A stretch of DNA of 64,000 nt. It comes from Nageia nagi (Eukaryota > Pinophyta). Under the pieces are notes generated by a model, which saw only the letters and a list, made by a program, of their open reading frames with translations, searched no databases and had not been told where the DNA came from. Made by a program: the position numbers and the translations under genes. The first letter of the stretch is position 1, and the number at the start of each line of letters is the position of its first letter. Positions 43,438 to 54,998 of the stretch are shown piece after piece. The stretch spans positions 22,878,001-22,942,000 of the forward strand of contig JBITNC010000001.1 of NCBI GenBank assembly GCA_050084985.1. Direction: 5' to 3'.

Positions 43438-44826
43438 TATTAATGGAAATCTTGTAATACCTACACCCATGAGTAATATAATCAACGTATATGATGAACA
43501 GGATATTAAAGAAAATGAGAAGAGAAAATAACAAGAAATAAACAAAAGATAATTGGGTGTAAGAAATGAAACAAAAGAGATAGGGAGCAAGAGTAAAGCA
43601 AAGGGGGTGGATCACTAGTTCAACACAAGCTTTCACATAGCATGAAACCTTGGCAAGTATCTAGTGTAACAACCATAATGTAAGCTCTTATTATATAAAT
43701 TATTCTTTAGCTTAACTCTTCCATATAAGTATACATAGTTATACCAATAACTTATTGTTATTATTTAGGAAATATCCATTATTTGCATTAATATAACTAG
43801 ATTAAAAATAATAACACTAGACATTGGATAAGAAAGGTCAAGATGGCATTGTATAACTGATAGAACAATAGGTCTTTAAAAATAAATACAAGGGGCAATA
43901 CTAGGGATTCTAACCACTTTTCCTTAACTTCCACTAAATTTATACCATACTAGAGAGGTTATAGAAAGATTGAAATAAAATAGTTACAAAATGGCCCAAA
44001 GATTCTAGCCTTCTTTTAATAAATAGCTAACTATTCTACCACATGTCATTTTATTCCTAAAACTAAAAATTCTAAACTATAATGGCCTTTAAACTATGAT
44101 GGACATGTTTCTCGAGTGTTATTTGAACTTGTATTACAATTATAAAAGATTCTTTGACTAACTATGGTGATTCTGGAGTTTCTTCATTTTCTAGTGGTTA
44201 TTCTAAAGCCTTCTCGATCTTCAGCACATGTTCCAAAGTTTTTTGGTGAAGTTTTGCTTAGGTGGAGATCCTATTTGTTACATCTAACATCATCAATTTT
44301 TGGACCATCTAATTTGAAACATCACCTCCTTTTGTGCCTTTATGAGACAAAATAAATAACTCAAGGAGATTTTGGTATTATTTGTGATGTTGTCCTTCTC
44401 TAGTCTCATTCTTTTGGGTAAAATGGGCTTCGCTCTATTTTACTAATGTTACATTCTTTTATGCTCTAAAATCAACTAACTTAGCCATCATGGAACTTTT
44501 AACACTACCTACTAACATCACTACTCTCAAGGTCTAGTTTTAGAAGAGCCTTTACTCTACTAACATCACTTCTTTTATGCCTCAAAACACTTAACCATAA
44601 TAGAACTTTTTACACTACCCATTGATGTCACTACTCCTAGGGCCTAATTTTAGAAGAATATCTATTTTGCTGATATTACTCTCTCTTATACTCTAAAAAA
44701 TACTATACTTCATATATTTTTCTATCAAAACTATCTAAAAGCTTATTGAAACACCCATTTTATAGATAAGTAAGGACAATACATGCTGAGAAGCCACTAG
44801 GATGTTGGATTATGTATGTATATATA
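43438..44826 (-). repeat. Element E 5' LTR
   Basis: Partner of 30548-31943. The plus-strand start TATTAATGG corresponds to TGTTGATGG on the left, and the end TATATA to TATACA, C/G-to-T/A wear at the terminal dinucleotides. The flank is GATGG (44827-44831). Confidence 0.9.
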
Positions 44827-44831
44827 GATGG

Positions 44832-45160
44832 GTAGTTAACAATTATATGATTGATATTAGAACTACTATTACCATTATTCCCAAACCTATTGCAAATGAG
44901 ATGAAATTGTATATTACTTGATGCATAAATGGAATCATACAACTAGATTCTTCTATTATAGATGTAATTGGTATTGTTAAAGGAGTCTCTATTAACCTAA
45001 ATATATTCCCTAACATTTATGTCATTCAGGATATTATTATAGTTGATATTCTAATTATATTTGAAATCTATTTATCCAAAGAATTCATTAAGTTTGGAGG
45101 ATACCTTGCCCTAGATTACGCACACCTCCTACTTCCTTCTAAGAATAAATAGGTCAAAAT
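44832..45160 (+). pseudogene. Element D aspartic protease
   Basis: Directly after E's right target copy the D frame reads MIDIRTTITIIPKPIANEM (44847-44900), the active-site region with D-T-G changed to D-I-R. QLDSSIIDVIGIVKGVSINL and FPNIYVIQDIIIVDIL follow, typical of the second half of Tat proteases. The frame is open for about 100 codons with few stops. Confidence 0.75.
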
Positions 45161-45389
45161 CCCAAATGAGGTACTAAGTGTGTCCATATTATGAGGATAT
45201 TTAAGAAAAATTGCATGAATGGTCCTAAGCAAGTAGAGGTATTTGAAAGGGATCCACTCAAGAAATCACTATTAATTACAAAAATTCTTTCAACTAATCA
45301 CCTCAATTATTAGGTCACTAACATTGGCATGGGAAATTACTACTTATTTGAAAATGTACAAATAATCATAGTCTCAATTGAAAAAGAAT

Positions 45390-45900
45390 ATGAAGTATGA
45401 ATGATGTTCTTTGATGGAGCTAGAATTAAATATGGATGTGAAGTTGGTGTTATCTTCAAATCACTTGAGGGACACATAAGAAGATTTTAATTCAAATTCA
45501 TATAGACTTGTATCAATAATACTTCTAAATATAAAGCTCTATGTTTAGGGCTATCTAAAGCTATCAATATGGGTATCATATGCCTAATAGTTCATGGTGA
45601 TTCTAAACTAATCATAAATCAAGTAAAAGATAATATCATTGCAAGGCATAACTATCTAAAGACTTATAAGAATAGGATATAAGACCTGATGGAATCATTC
45701 CTAGTTATTGATTTTATCTCTATTTCTAGAAAGTATAATCATATTACTAATGCACTTGCCGAAAAAGGAGCACATTTCAATCTTGCTCACCACAAGAAAG
45801 GTAATCATGGAATTAGAGTACTATGTAGGCTATTTGTACCAGATACTACAAATTTTTGTTAGGTATTTGAATCTGATGAACATATTATAAAATTTTTAAT
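45390..45900 (+). pseudogene. Element D extra (archaeal-type) RNase H, upstream of RT
   Basis: From 45401: MMFFDGARIKYGCEVGVIF, with F-D-G as the first catalytic site. TCINNTSKYKALCLGLSKAI follows (family N-N-x-A-E-Y-x-A-L, with Glu now Lys), then LIVHGDSKLIINQVKDNI (G-D-S, second Asp kept) and NHITNALAEKGAHF (N-x-x-A-D-x-L-A, with the last Asp lost). These are the four blocks of a complete RNase H fold, but placed between protease and RT. The ordinary RNase H follows RT at about 46900-47480, so D carries two. Confidence 0.85.
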
Positions 45901-46179
45901 AGATGAAGTAATAGCTCACACATTTGGTGTTATAGAACTACCTAATTATTTTCAACAATTAGATGTTATACAACTTAGAAATAATGTTATACCCAAAGGT
46001 TTGTTTTCCTTTGAATGATTGTTTGATTTAGAAGATATTCAAAGAGTTAAAATGTTGGCTAATAAAAAGCTAAGTAATGTTGAGTTAGAACTTGAGCCCA
46101 AAATATGTATAAAAATTAGATCAAAATGCTTTGAAGAAGAAAAAGAGATGCTAAGTTAGATTTACCATGAGTTTACCAA

Positions 46180-46890
46180 GGTAATTGCTTGGAATTATGA
46201 TTATCTAAAGACATATGATAAGAATGTGATCCAACACACCATTGAGCTTGAGCTAGAAGTTAAACCATATAGGAAAAAATAGAGGCTAGTAAACCCAAAG
46301 ATAGAAGAAGCTATAAAATAAGAGTTGCTAAAACTCTTAGATGCTAACATTATTTATCCTATCAAGCATTCTTCTTGGGTAACAAATATAATCCCAATAA
46401 GGAAAAATAATGGAGAAATTAGACTATGTGTAGATTTTAGAAATTTGAATCAAGTCTCCCTTAAAGATAACTATCCTCTACCTTCTATGGAGTAGATACT
46501 AGAAATAGTAGTCAAAGCATATTGTTTTTCTATGATTGATGGCTATTCATGATTTAATAAAATATGGGTAAAGGATGAGGATCAATATAAAATTGCTTTT
46601 ATAACAAAGTGGGGTATAGTTTCATATCATAGGATTCCTTTTAGTCTCTCCAATATTAGGGCTACTTTTAAATAGCTATGGACCATGCCTTTGGTGAGCT
46701 GATAAATGAGATAATGATTTTCTATTTGGATGACATTACTATATTTTCCAAGAATAGAAAAGATCATTTACATCACCTCATGCAATTTTTTGAAAAATGT
46801 ATGCAATTTGATATTTTTATTAATCCCAAAAGGTCTATTTTTATAGCTAACCAACAAAAATTGCTTGACCATATTGTTTAAAAATAAGTA
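46180..46890 (+). pseudogene. Element D reverse transcriptase
   Basis: VIAWNYDYLKTYDKNVIQHT (about 46185-46240), LLDANIIYPIKHSSWVTNII, NNGEIRLCVDFRNLN (about 46408-46455), DNYPLPSME, FSMIDGYS, DEDQYKIAFITKWG, then at 46678-46881 MIFYLDDITIF with the catalytic D-D intact and NPKRSIFIANQQKLLDHI. The RT is gypsy-type and similar to E's RT at many positions. Stops and one frameshift near 46670 break it. Confidence 0.9.
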
Positions 46891-47490
46891 TTGGCAATTG
46901 ATCTTGATAGAGTTAAAGCTATTGAGGCATTACCTCTACCTTAAAATAAGAAGACCCTACAATCCTTTCTTGGTCAAATCAATTTTGTTAGAAAATTTAT
47001 TAATAATTTTTTTCACATTGTTTCTCCAATCAAAGCAATGCTAAAAAAGGATGTATAGTTCTCTTGGTTTGATGAAGTAAAGCAAGCCTTTCATGATATT
47101 AAAAGGCTATAATAGAAGCTTGAGTTTTTAAAAATCTAAACTTTTCAAAAGACTTTATTATGTATGCTTGTGAAGTAGAGAAAAGTATTGCTGCTATTCT
47201 AGCATAGAAAGATGACAAGAAAGAAGAGCATCTCATTACCTTCCATAGTCAAATATTGCATCAACATCAAAGAGAGTATTCATTTATTGAAAAATAAGTG
47301 TTTTCTATAATGAAATATCTTCAAAATTTTAATAATTATATTTCCTAAAATAATATTCTTATATATACCATTCACCTAAATGTGAGAAATTATATTATCT
47401 AAGGGAAATTAAATGAAGGAAAAGCTAGTTGGATAACAAGAATAATAGAATATGATGTAGAAATCAAACCAACTAAGCTAATCAGGGGAA
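46891..47490 (+). pseudogene. Element D RNase H (RT-linked)
   Basis: SFLGQINFVRKF-like text (about 46965-47000) marks the RT connection. KSIAAILA (about 47185) and HLITFHSQILHQHQREYSFI (about 47230-47290) match the gypsy RNase H pattern of A-x-x-G-x-x-L-x-Q and [IV]-x-F-x-S-x-x-L. EKXVFSIMKYLQNFNNYI follows, with X a stop. Confidence 0.7.
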
Positions 47491-47639
47491 TACCTCTATG
47501 TAAAAACATAGCAAAGGCTATACACATGATTGCTATTATTGAAAATGATAAGCATATTAACCAAGAGTGTGATTGGATAAAATAATTAATTTTTTATTTT
47601 AGAATTGGTAAATACCTTAAAGTTTTTGATAGGTTTCAA

Positions 47640-48840
47640 AGAAGGAAATTTATGTTGTAGCCATTAAAATTTATGATGATAGATGACCATCTTTATAGAA
47701 ATTTTTTTGATCAAACCTTGTTAATATGTGTAACTCATGATGAATCCCAAAGAAGTTTACATGAATTCCATTATTGATTCTTTGGAGGATGCTATAGTGG
47801 TCCTACTACACTAGTAAAAATATTCTAGTTAGGTTATTATTCTCCTACTATGTTTCAAGAATCATTTAAGATAGCCCATGAGTGTTATAAATGTAGTATA
47901 TATGTGGGAAGAAAGAGACAAGCTACAATGCCTCTCCAACCTATGATTTTTGAAGAACTTTGCCAACAATGGGGTCTAGACTTCATTGGTGTTATTAACC
48001 TAAATTATTTAGAAGGCCACAAGTTTATACTAACTTCAATAGACTATTTAACAATATCATTAGAAGCTATACCATGTAAGAGTTCAAATTGGGAGGTAAT
48101 GATTGACATGGTTAAAAGATTGATCACATACTTTGGAATACCATAGAATATTATATCATATAATAGTATTGCATTTATAGAGCTAATTTATTAGAATTTG
48201 TTGCTGAGTATGGGATTTATTAATTATTCTCTTGAGATTATTACCCATAAGGGAATCGGTTAGCTAAGTCAATGAATAAAAACTTAACCTGAATCATTGA
48301 GAGAACTATTGAAGGGAATCCCAAGCAGTGGCACTAAAAGTTAGACTATGCATTATGGATTAATATAATAAATATCAAATCTACTATCAAGACATCACCT
48401 TATGCATTAATAAATGGTAAAATACCTATACTACATATCCATTTTGAGTTACATGCATTAAAAATCTTACAAGAATTAGAATAATATGATTTCAAGCCAT
48501 TACAAATCAAATTTATTTAATTGATGAAGTTGTAAGAAGATAGAAACAAAGCCTATCATGTCTTCTAGCCTCATCAAAATATTATCAAAAAATAATTTGA
48601 CAAAAAGAAGTCTTCCTAGGTGAAGTTTAAAGCTAGTGACATTAGACTCAAATGGAACAAAGAACAGAGCAAAGCCTAAGAAGCATAAAAAATTTGATTC
48701 TTATTGGAGTGGGCCCTATATCATCATGGATGTCTTACAAAATAATGCATTCAAACTTTAATATATTATCCAGTCTTGAGAGCTATCGATACAAATAAAT
48801 GGGATCCATCTAAAACACTATTGGGTAGTAGGGTGATTTG
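47640..48840 (+). pseudogene. Element D integrase
   Basis: The zinc domain is seen as LHEFHY, LGYYSPTMFQESFKIAHECY and CYKCSIYVGRKRQATMPLQP (47850-47945). The core has LDFIGVINLNYLEGHKFILT and SIDYLTISLEAIPCK (47975-48080), then FGIPXNIISYNSIAFIE, X being a stop (third-strand Asp region, Asp lost). The C-terminal part has FDSYWSGPYIIMDVLQNNAF (about 48693-48755), a GPY/F motif, and HLKHYW. The 98-codon stretch 47850-48146 is open. Confidence 0.85.
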
Positions 48841-49042
48841 ATAACACCTACCAAACATATACATTTTAAATACTCCATTATTTTTATTTTTATAATTTTC
48901 ATTCCTCTATGAAAAGGGGGATATATTTTTTTATTATTGTATATATTGGTTCATCATTACAACATATAAGGAATAAAATAAGTGTCATTAATACTTAGAT
49001 TATTTTTTGAATACCTGATTATATTACTCCCTTATCTCTATT
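48841..49042 (+). other. Element D spacer between integrase and ORF3
   Basis: AT-rich, with no coding signal. Confidence 0.4.
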
Positions 49043-49751
49043 ATGAATGCACTTGCAATTCTAGATGATTAGAGCTTCCATGTTAAGAAGCAAATTGATC
49101 TGAAAAAGGAAGTGCAAAACTTTTATCAATATGAGGATAATATGATCAACTAGATTATTAAGAGATATAATGGGGATAATATAAAGCTCCACTAGAGTTA
49201 TGACATCACCTCCTTTAAGAAATTATTGGAGAAATAGGTCCTCCAAGCTCTAGAGGTAATTCTTGGGAAAGCCATGGTTAGGATGACTTATAACATTATT
49301 GAGGGTTTGGTATGCTATGGATTTGCATCTTTCTTATTGAATGAAAAAATATATATATTATTTAGCATCAACAAGGGTGATTTTAGAAATTATTCATATT
49401 TGTGGTGGTGGATTATCCATCAAAAGCTTCAATTTTTGGTTGATGGGGGGCTTCCCATAGTACCACCTACTTCAACATCCACACCAATTAACATGGGGGT
49501 TCCTATTCTCACAAAATTCCATGAATCATATTATGATTTTATGGATAAATATTTTGAACCTATCATGAGGATCCTCATATGAAGGAATATACATAGGTTA
49601 CATCAGATTATTTGAGAAGAGGTCCAAGGTGGAAACAAAATTAGAGATTGGTATTTTTTTAAATAGTAGAAAATTATTATAACATATAGGTATTTTGAGA
49701 CTCAATTTTTGTTACCCAAATTTGTTACCCCATAGTTGTATTCTTTAAAAA
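49043..49751 (+). pseudogene. Element D third ORF (ORF3), first part, cut by element B
   Basis: A likely start ATG at 49043 begins MNALAILDD, in the same frame as the long open stretch 49274-49582. That stretch reads GLVCYGFASFLLNEKIYILF, INKGDFRNYSYLWWWIIHQK and LQFLVDGGLPIVPPTSTS, then FHESYYDFMDKYFEPIMRIL. Beyond a stop come RDWYFF and FETQFLLPKFVTP, ending at the AAAAA target site of element B. Two blocks match E's ORF3: SY-x5-IHQ-[KN]-L and RDW-[FY]-F ... FLLP-x2-V. No named domain is recognised. The protein continues at 58753. Confidence 0.7.
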
Positions 49752-50216
49752 TGTAGGAAATAACACTAATAAGATAATTCTTAAACAACCAAGATCATAT
49801 TAAAGCTCACAAAACACATCTAACTAACTCACAAAGCAATCTCACAAAGATAACATAAGATGAAAGTGCTTCCTCCAACTAGGAGTACATTCACTAACTA
49901 GATCTTTACTTTAATCACAAATACAACTCTCTTACAATATTTTTAATCTTATATCCTACACTTCTATCCTATAGCATAACTTTAATCCATAATTGGTATG
50001 TAATCACAAAGAGCGAGCCTTCTATTTATAGGTGAAAATCTCTCTTTAGCTCACCCTTTTATCCAAGGGGTATGTTCATGACATGGAGTGTAGGATAAGT
50101 TACATTATCATATTAACTTAAGTACTTAAGGTATCAAATGCTACCTTTAAGTATTAGTGAACTTACATAGAATATTTAATACAAACCTTTACAATAATGC
50201 ATTATACATTCCAACA
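49752..50216 (-). repeat. Element B 3' LTR
   Basis: Plus strand TGTAGGAAATAACACTAA to ATACATTCCAACA. It is 36 bp shorter than its partner because of a deletion between two CCTTTTA direct repeats; the copy on the right keeps the segment ending CCTTTTACCCAAGG. Confidence 0.95.
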
Positions 50217-50229
50217 CTCCCCCTTAATG
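50217..50229 (-). promoter_or_regulatory. Element B polypurine tract
   Basis: Minus-strand AAGGGGGAG directly abuts the 3' LTR, identical to that of element A. Confidence 0.85.
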
Positions 50230-51060
50230 CAATATTGGGATACAATGAATAAGAGAGAAGAAAGAAGAGAAAGTAAGAGAGTTCTCTTCCAAATAGATAC
50301 AATGGAGATGAGAAATTTTTATATATTTATGAAATAAGAAAGATCTAGTTTGAGACTCACTACTTTTTCAAATATAATTATTAATCTAAACCAATTTCAG
50401 TGTACATGAAGTAGTCATCCAACTGGAAGTCATGAAGAGTCTCTAAGAGCTTACATGCTTGAGAAAAGTAACCTACAATTTCAAAGGAACCTAAAATTCA
50501 TAAGAAGCTCAAATAATAAGATTAGTTAGATGCAGCATATTCATATCAACAAGGATAGATGAATCACATAGATGCCATCATGAACTGATCAATGGTGCAC
50601 TATAAGTCATCACAAAGATGCCATGCCAAAAACTTATAGTCACTTGCTGTATATAAAATAGGTGTTGATTATTATTACAAAATAGAGCATGCACATGTGA
50701 GTTCCTCACATATGGATAACTAAATAGTGTCAAAAGACACATAAGAGTTTTTCACACATGGATAACTAAATAGTGCTAGATTGACCAAAATAGAGAATGC
50801 ACATATAAATTCCTCACATATGGATAAATGAACAATGCCAAAAGACACATAAGAGTTCCCCTCACATGGATAACTAAATAGTGCTAGATTGGCCAATTTT
50901 TGCTTTTAAAATTTTGTACAATAAGTTCTTCATGTAGAGGGAACTTACCATGAAGGTGTACAACAAAATCAACACTATACAACATAAAATCCTCTTAAGG
51001 GTGAAGTTATCATCACAAACATAAATTCAACATAGGAATTCAAACTTCATTCCCCTTGAT
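50230..51060 (-). other. Element B 3' untranslated region
   Basis: Non-coding, aligned with 8426-9199 of A. Confidence 0.6.
50679..50894. repeat. Tandem duplication of about 108 bp in element B
   Basis: Two copies, from AAAATAGAG at 50679 and at 50787, both running through CACATATGGATAA, AAAAGACACATAAGAG and TAGTGCTAGATTG. Element A has one copy (about 8874-8985). Confidence 0.85.
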
Positions 51061-51735
51061 AGCAACTTCACCAACTTGATAGCATCCCTAAGATTATTGA
51101 ACTAAGCTTCTAAGAGAAGCTTGGTGAACAAATCAGCAAAGTTCAAGGTGGATGGATAATACTCCAAGTGTATGATGCCATCAAGAACCTTCTCCCTAAT
51201 AAAATGGGCATGGATTTTCACATGTTTTGTTCTCTAATGGAACATAGTATTCTTAGCCAAAAAATAGCTAATTGATTGTCTAAAAAAATAAAAAATAAAT
51301 CACCTTGATCATACCTAACTTCTTTCAAAAGATGCCATAGCCAATTGGCTTTCTAGGCTATAATAGACATGGCATGATATTTGACTTCTATGGTGGAAAG
51401 AGAAATAGTAGGTTGCTTCTTGAAAGTCCAAGAGATATCACTTGAACAATGTTAAACACATTCATAAAGGTTAACTTTCTATCATCTCTATCTCCCCCAT
51501 AGTCAGAATTTGAGAATCTAGAGAGAACAAATGAGGGTAACTTGGAATACTTGAGAGCAAGATCCTTAGTCCCTACAACGTACCTCAAGATTTGCTTAAT
51601 AGCATTGAAGTGCTCAACATAACATTTTTACATGATTTATGCCATCAAATTAACTACAAAGGTAATATCTAGTCTAGATATAGTCAAATACAAAAGGCTA
51701 CCAATTAATAACCTATAAGTTGTAGCATCAGCTAA
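51061..51735 (-). pseudogene. Element B RT connection and RNase H
   Basis: The stretch at 51388-51588 reads MRYVVGTKDLALKYSKLPSF then FSNSDYGGDRDDRKL, with the copia pattern G-[YF]-x-D-[AS]-D-[WY]-x-[GA]-D. Words such as LLKEVRYDQ-like text and HFIR/VKIH-like ends follow toward 51080, with stops. Comparison with A (9200-9960) confirms the extent. Confidence 0.75.
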
Positions 51736-52500
51736 CTAAGAGTTAGAGCTTAGATAAATAATGATTCTAAGAGAGACTAGGATCATATCATATCTACACT
51801 CCTCCATTCTAAAATTTTGCAAGATGTTTGATATATACTTAGATTTATTGAGGTAAGTACAATCCTTATATTTATACATTTGCATTCCAAGATAGTAGTG
51901 TAAGAGAACAAGATCAATCATTTTAAATATTAACTTAAGTTTGGATATGCACTCTTGAATAATCTTATCATTATTTCTAGTAATCAATAGATCATCCATG
52001 TAAAGAAAACTCAAGACCATGTCTTTTCCTTGATTGAGCACATATAGATCAAGGTTAGAAAAACACTTGGAGAATCCAATATCTATAAAGTACCTTAAAA
52101 TCTCTTTATACCAAGCTCAAGGTGCTTGTTTACATCCATACAATTACTTCTTTAGCTTGCACATAAAGGACTCTTTACCTTCCATAATAAACTCTTCTAG
52201 TTGATTCATGAAGATTTCCACATCTAACTCACCATTAAGAAATGTACTCTTGATATCAAGTTGAAAAACATTCCATCCTTGAGTTGTATAAAGAGCAAGG
52301 ATAACTTTCATAGTAAGCATCTTTGCCATGAGAGCAAAGGTTTCCTCATAATCTACATCATATTTTTGACCAAAACCTTTAGCTACTAACCTTGCCTTGT
52401 ATTTCTCAATATCTTCAATTGAATTAAACTTGACCTTGTAGATCCACTTACTACCAATCATATTTTTCTCATTGGGACAAGGAACTAAGTCTCAAGTTTC
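51736..52500 (-). pseudogene. Element B reverse transcriptase
   Basis: The open stretch at 52144-52461 has MIGSKWIYKVKFNSIEDIEK, YKARLVAKGFGQKYDVDYEE, TFALMAK and NVFQLDIKSTFLNGEL, the RT fingers of Ty1/copia. After a short frame change come FLYMDDLLITRNN (within 51736-52041; catalytic D-D kept) and LLHYYLGMQMYKYKDCTYLN. Two joined frames would cover nearly the whole domain, so decay is moderate. Confidence 0.9.
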
Positions 52501-52796
52501 ATTTTTCATAAGCATCTCATACTCCACTTTCATGGCTTCCATCCAACACTTGTGCTTAGAAGTTTCTTTGAAGGTTGAGGGCTCATGCTTGTTGTCAATC
52601 TTGGAAAATAATGATTTTTTCAAGGTCATGCTCGTTATTACCCTTTATGTTAGAGAATTTTTCTCCTAAGGTAATGTGTCTACATCAATATCCAACTAGC
52701 TAAGAGCAATTGAAGAGTGCTTTGGATCATCAACATCCTCATTAGAAGCAAATTCTTCAAGAAGTTCATTAAACTTTACATCCTTTGAAATGAGCA
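52501..52796 (-). other. Element B pol linker between integrase and RT
   Basis: Variable linker typical of copia polyproteins, with no domain. The A deletion junction corresponds to its middle (52734-52736). Confidence 0.5.
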
Positions 52797-53700
52797 CTAC
52801 TTTATAGGTTGGAGAGTAGAGATTGTAGCCTTTATGTTAACTATCACAACCCATAAAGATGCATTTTTTAACTCTTTTATCCAACTTCTTGCTTTTCTTA
52901 AAAATAATGTAGGAGAATACTTCACAACTAAACACCCTAAGGTGAGAAATGTAAGGTTTTCTTCCTTACCATGCATCAAAAAGAGTTTAACCCTAAACAA
53001 ATTTTGTGGGACACCTATTTAAGGTGTAAATAGTAGTGCTCATAACTTCACCCAATAAGAAACTAGGAAGATTAACCAACATGCATCTAGCCATCTCTAT
53101 AATTATCCTATTTTTTCTTTTGGCAACACCATGTTACTGAAGAGTGTAAGGGATTGTAAACTGTCTCTTGATTCTATATTTAACATAATAGTCATTGAAC
53201 TCATTTCTATTATATTTCTCCCTATTATCTAATCTTAACATATTAATTTTAAGGTTAGTTTTATTCTCAACAAAGGTCTTAAAAATCTTAAAACTCTCAA
53301 AGGTTTGGTCCTTATGCTCATGTAAATACTCAAAGGTCATCCTAGTAAAGTCATCGATGAAGGTCAAGATGTAATATGCTCCTCCAAGCAAATTAGTTTG
53401 AAATGGACCCATCAAATCTAAATGCATAAATTGAAAAGGTTAAAATGCTCTTGTTGTATTATGTTTTTCAAACTTTTGTCTATGCATCTTGCCAAGAATG
53501 CACTTCTCACATAGAACAACCAAAGGAGAAATTGAAGGCAAATCTTCTATAAGTTCTTGGTCTTTTATGACTTGAATACTCTTGTGGTTAAGATATCCTA
53601 AATGATGGTGCCAAATATTATCTCTAAAATACACACTAGAAGCAAGACACATCTTTGATGAAACTTGATCAATAATGTAGAGGTTATCTTTCATAGATTC
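52797..53700 (-). pseudogene. Element B integrase
   Basis: 53440-53694 holds the GAG-pre-integrase and zinc region: WHHHLGYLNHKSIQVIK then LCEKCILGKMHRQKF (H-x3-H ... C-x2-C). 53134-53427 holds the core: HLDLMGPF, LTFIDDFTRMTFEYLHEH, MLRLDNREKYNRNEF (family L-R-[ST]-D-N-G-G-E-[FY]) and QFTIPYTLQ. 52797-53000 holds the C-terminal part, ENLTFLTLGCLVVKYSPT and WVVIVNIKATISTLQP. The catalytic Asp residues are still visible. Confidence 0.9.
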
Positions 53701-54050
53701 TTTAACTAAAGTGGTTAGTCATTTCTTAATGCACTAGTATTGAGATTTGAACTCAAAAGAGTACCATTTTCTAGCAACTTGGATTATGGAGAGAAGGTTC
53801 ATCCTTAACTTAGGAATATAGAGAATATTTTTAAGAACCTTTCCATGAATCAACACATTCCCAATTCCTTAGACTTCAAAGGTAGAGTTATCACCTATCA
53901 CAACCACATCTTTCTTATACTTGTGAACATTCTCAAACTTTTCCTTTTCAAAGTATAGGTGATTGGTGCAACCAGAGTAAATAATCCATTCATATGAAAA
54001 AGTGCAAAACATGGAGTAGAGTGCTATAGCAAAACTAGCATAAATACTTT
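53701..54050 (-). pseudogene. Element B aspartic protease
   Basis: WIIYSGCTNHLYFEKEKF (about 53950-54000) is the copia protease motif W-[IL]-x-D-S-G-[CA]-[TS]-x-H with the catalytic Asp changed to Tyr. DVVVIGDNSTFEVXGIGNV (X a stop) follows, as expected (V-x-x-G-[ND]-x-x-x-x-x-[VI]-x-G-x-G). Confidence 0.8.
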
Positions 54051-54998
54051 TCTTTTTTTTGTAGTTCTTTACATTTCCATTGCCTTTGAACTTTTTCTTT
54101 CTTTTCTTTTTGTAGCAATCAACTTATTTATGACCTTTAATGCCACAATAGTTATAATTACCATCAAATTTTTCCGTAGGATATGGATTGTTTACTTTAC
54201 CTTTTCTATCTTTTTGCCTGAAGTGGTTATTGTTGCCATTATTTCTGCTATTATGGTTGTTGTTTCTATTGTTCCTACTACTATTGTAGCCATTGCCTCT
54301 TTTCTCAAACTTTTTAGAGGAATAAGGATAAGATTTCTTTTGATGGTTGAAATTCTTCTTCAAAGGAGTTTTGGTTGCTCCAAGAGCAACGTTATTATCC
54401 TTATGAGAAGAAATCAACACCTTATTGTTAAGGGTTTTCTCATGCTTTAATAGGTTCCTACAAAGGTTCTCAAGGGAGAAAACTTCTTCATCATCAAGCC
54501 TTGTTTCCATAACTATTACAAAGTTTCTAAACTTTGAAGAAAGACTTTGAAGAATGATAAAGATCATGAATTCATTATTGATCCAATTGCACCTATAAGC
54601 AACAAGTTGGGTCCTTAGGTAATTATTTTGTTCAAGTAGATAGCCACATTTTCATCTTCCTCTTGATGAGATTGAGGCAACTTTTGGATAATGGTAAACC
54701 ATCTTGAAAAGTTTAAACCAAGGTAAGTTTGCTTAAGCTTATCCCAAGCTTCTTTTATCGAAGTTGAAGAGGAAATTATTAGAAGCAAATCATCTAAAAT
54801 TGCATGGTAAATTATAGAGTTTGCCAACTCATTCTTTGTGTTGTAAGCTTCTAGTGTCTTCTCATTTGTAGGAGGTACAAGATTTTCATTAACTATTTGC
54901 CAAAGCTTCCTTGCTTGCAATTCATCTCTCATCCATGGTTCTCAAATTTTGAAGTTGGAACCATCAAGAATGTGTTTAGGTAAAAAGAAGTCTCCCAT
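54051..54998 (-). pseudogene. Element B gag (UBN2 type) with worn zinc knuckle
   Basis: Start ATG at 54996-54998 gives MGDFFLPKHILDGSNFK. Then 54615-54932 reads MRDELQARKLWQIVNENLVP and AWDKLKQTYLGLN, a UBN2-type copia gag. 54124-54567 continues with LSSKFRNFVIVMETR and an asparagine-rich basic segment (about 54200-54330). The knuckle is NYNYCGIKGHK then DCYKKK, where the first Cys of C-x2-C is Tyr. The start is chosen because the homologous position in A is ATA and because the words after it match the family's M-x-x-x-x-L-P-x-x-x-x-L-x-G-x-N-[FY]. Confidence 0.85.

Larger units (their letters stand above)
30548..44826 (-). mobile_element. Ty3/gypsy Tat-like element E with third ORF
   Basis: Direct repeats at 30548-31943 and 43438-44826 are flanked by a perfect target duplication GATGG (30543-30547 and 44827-44831), and D's reading frame is restored when E is removed. 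Internal genes run on the minus strand: gag, protease, an extra RNase H, RT, RNase H, integrase and a long third ORF. The order matches D but the sequence is clearly different. A full LTR-like block (38436-40171) lies between the extra RNase H and RT. Without it E is about 12.5 kb. All genes carry stops. Confidence 0.9.

Noticed and set aside
54130-54450. Plus-strand 106-codon hydrophobic frame
   Set aside because: Antisense of the asparagine-rich basic end of the B gag.
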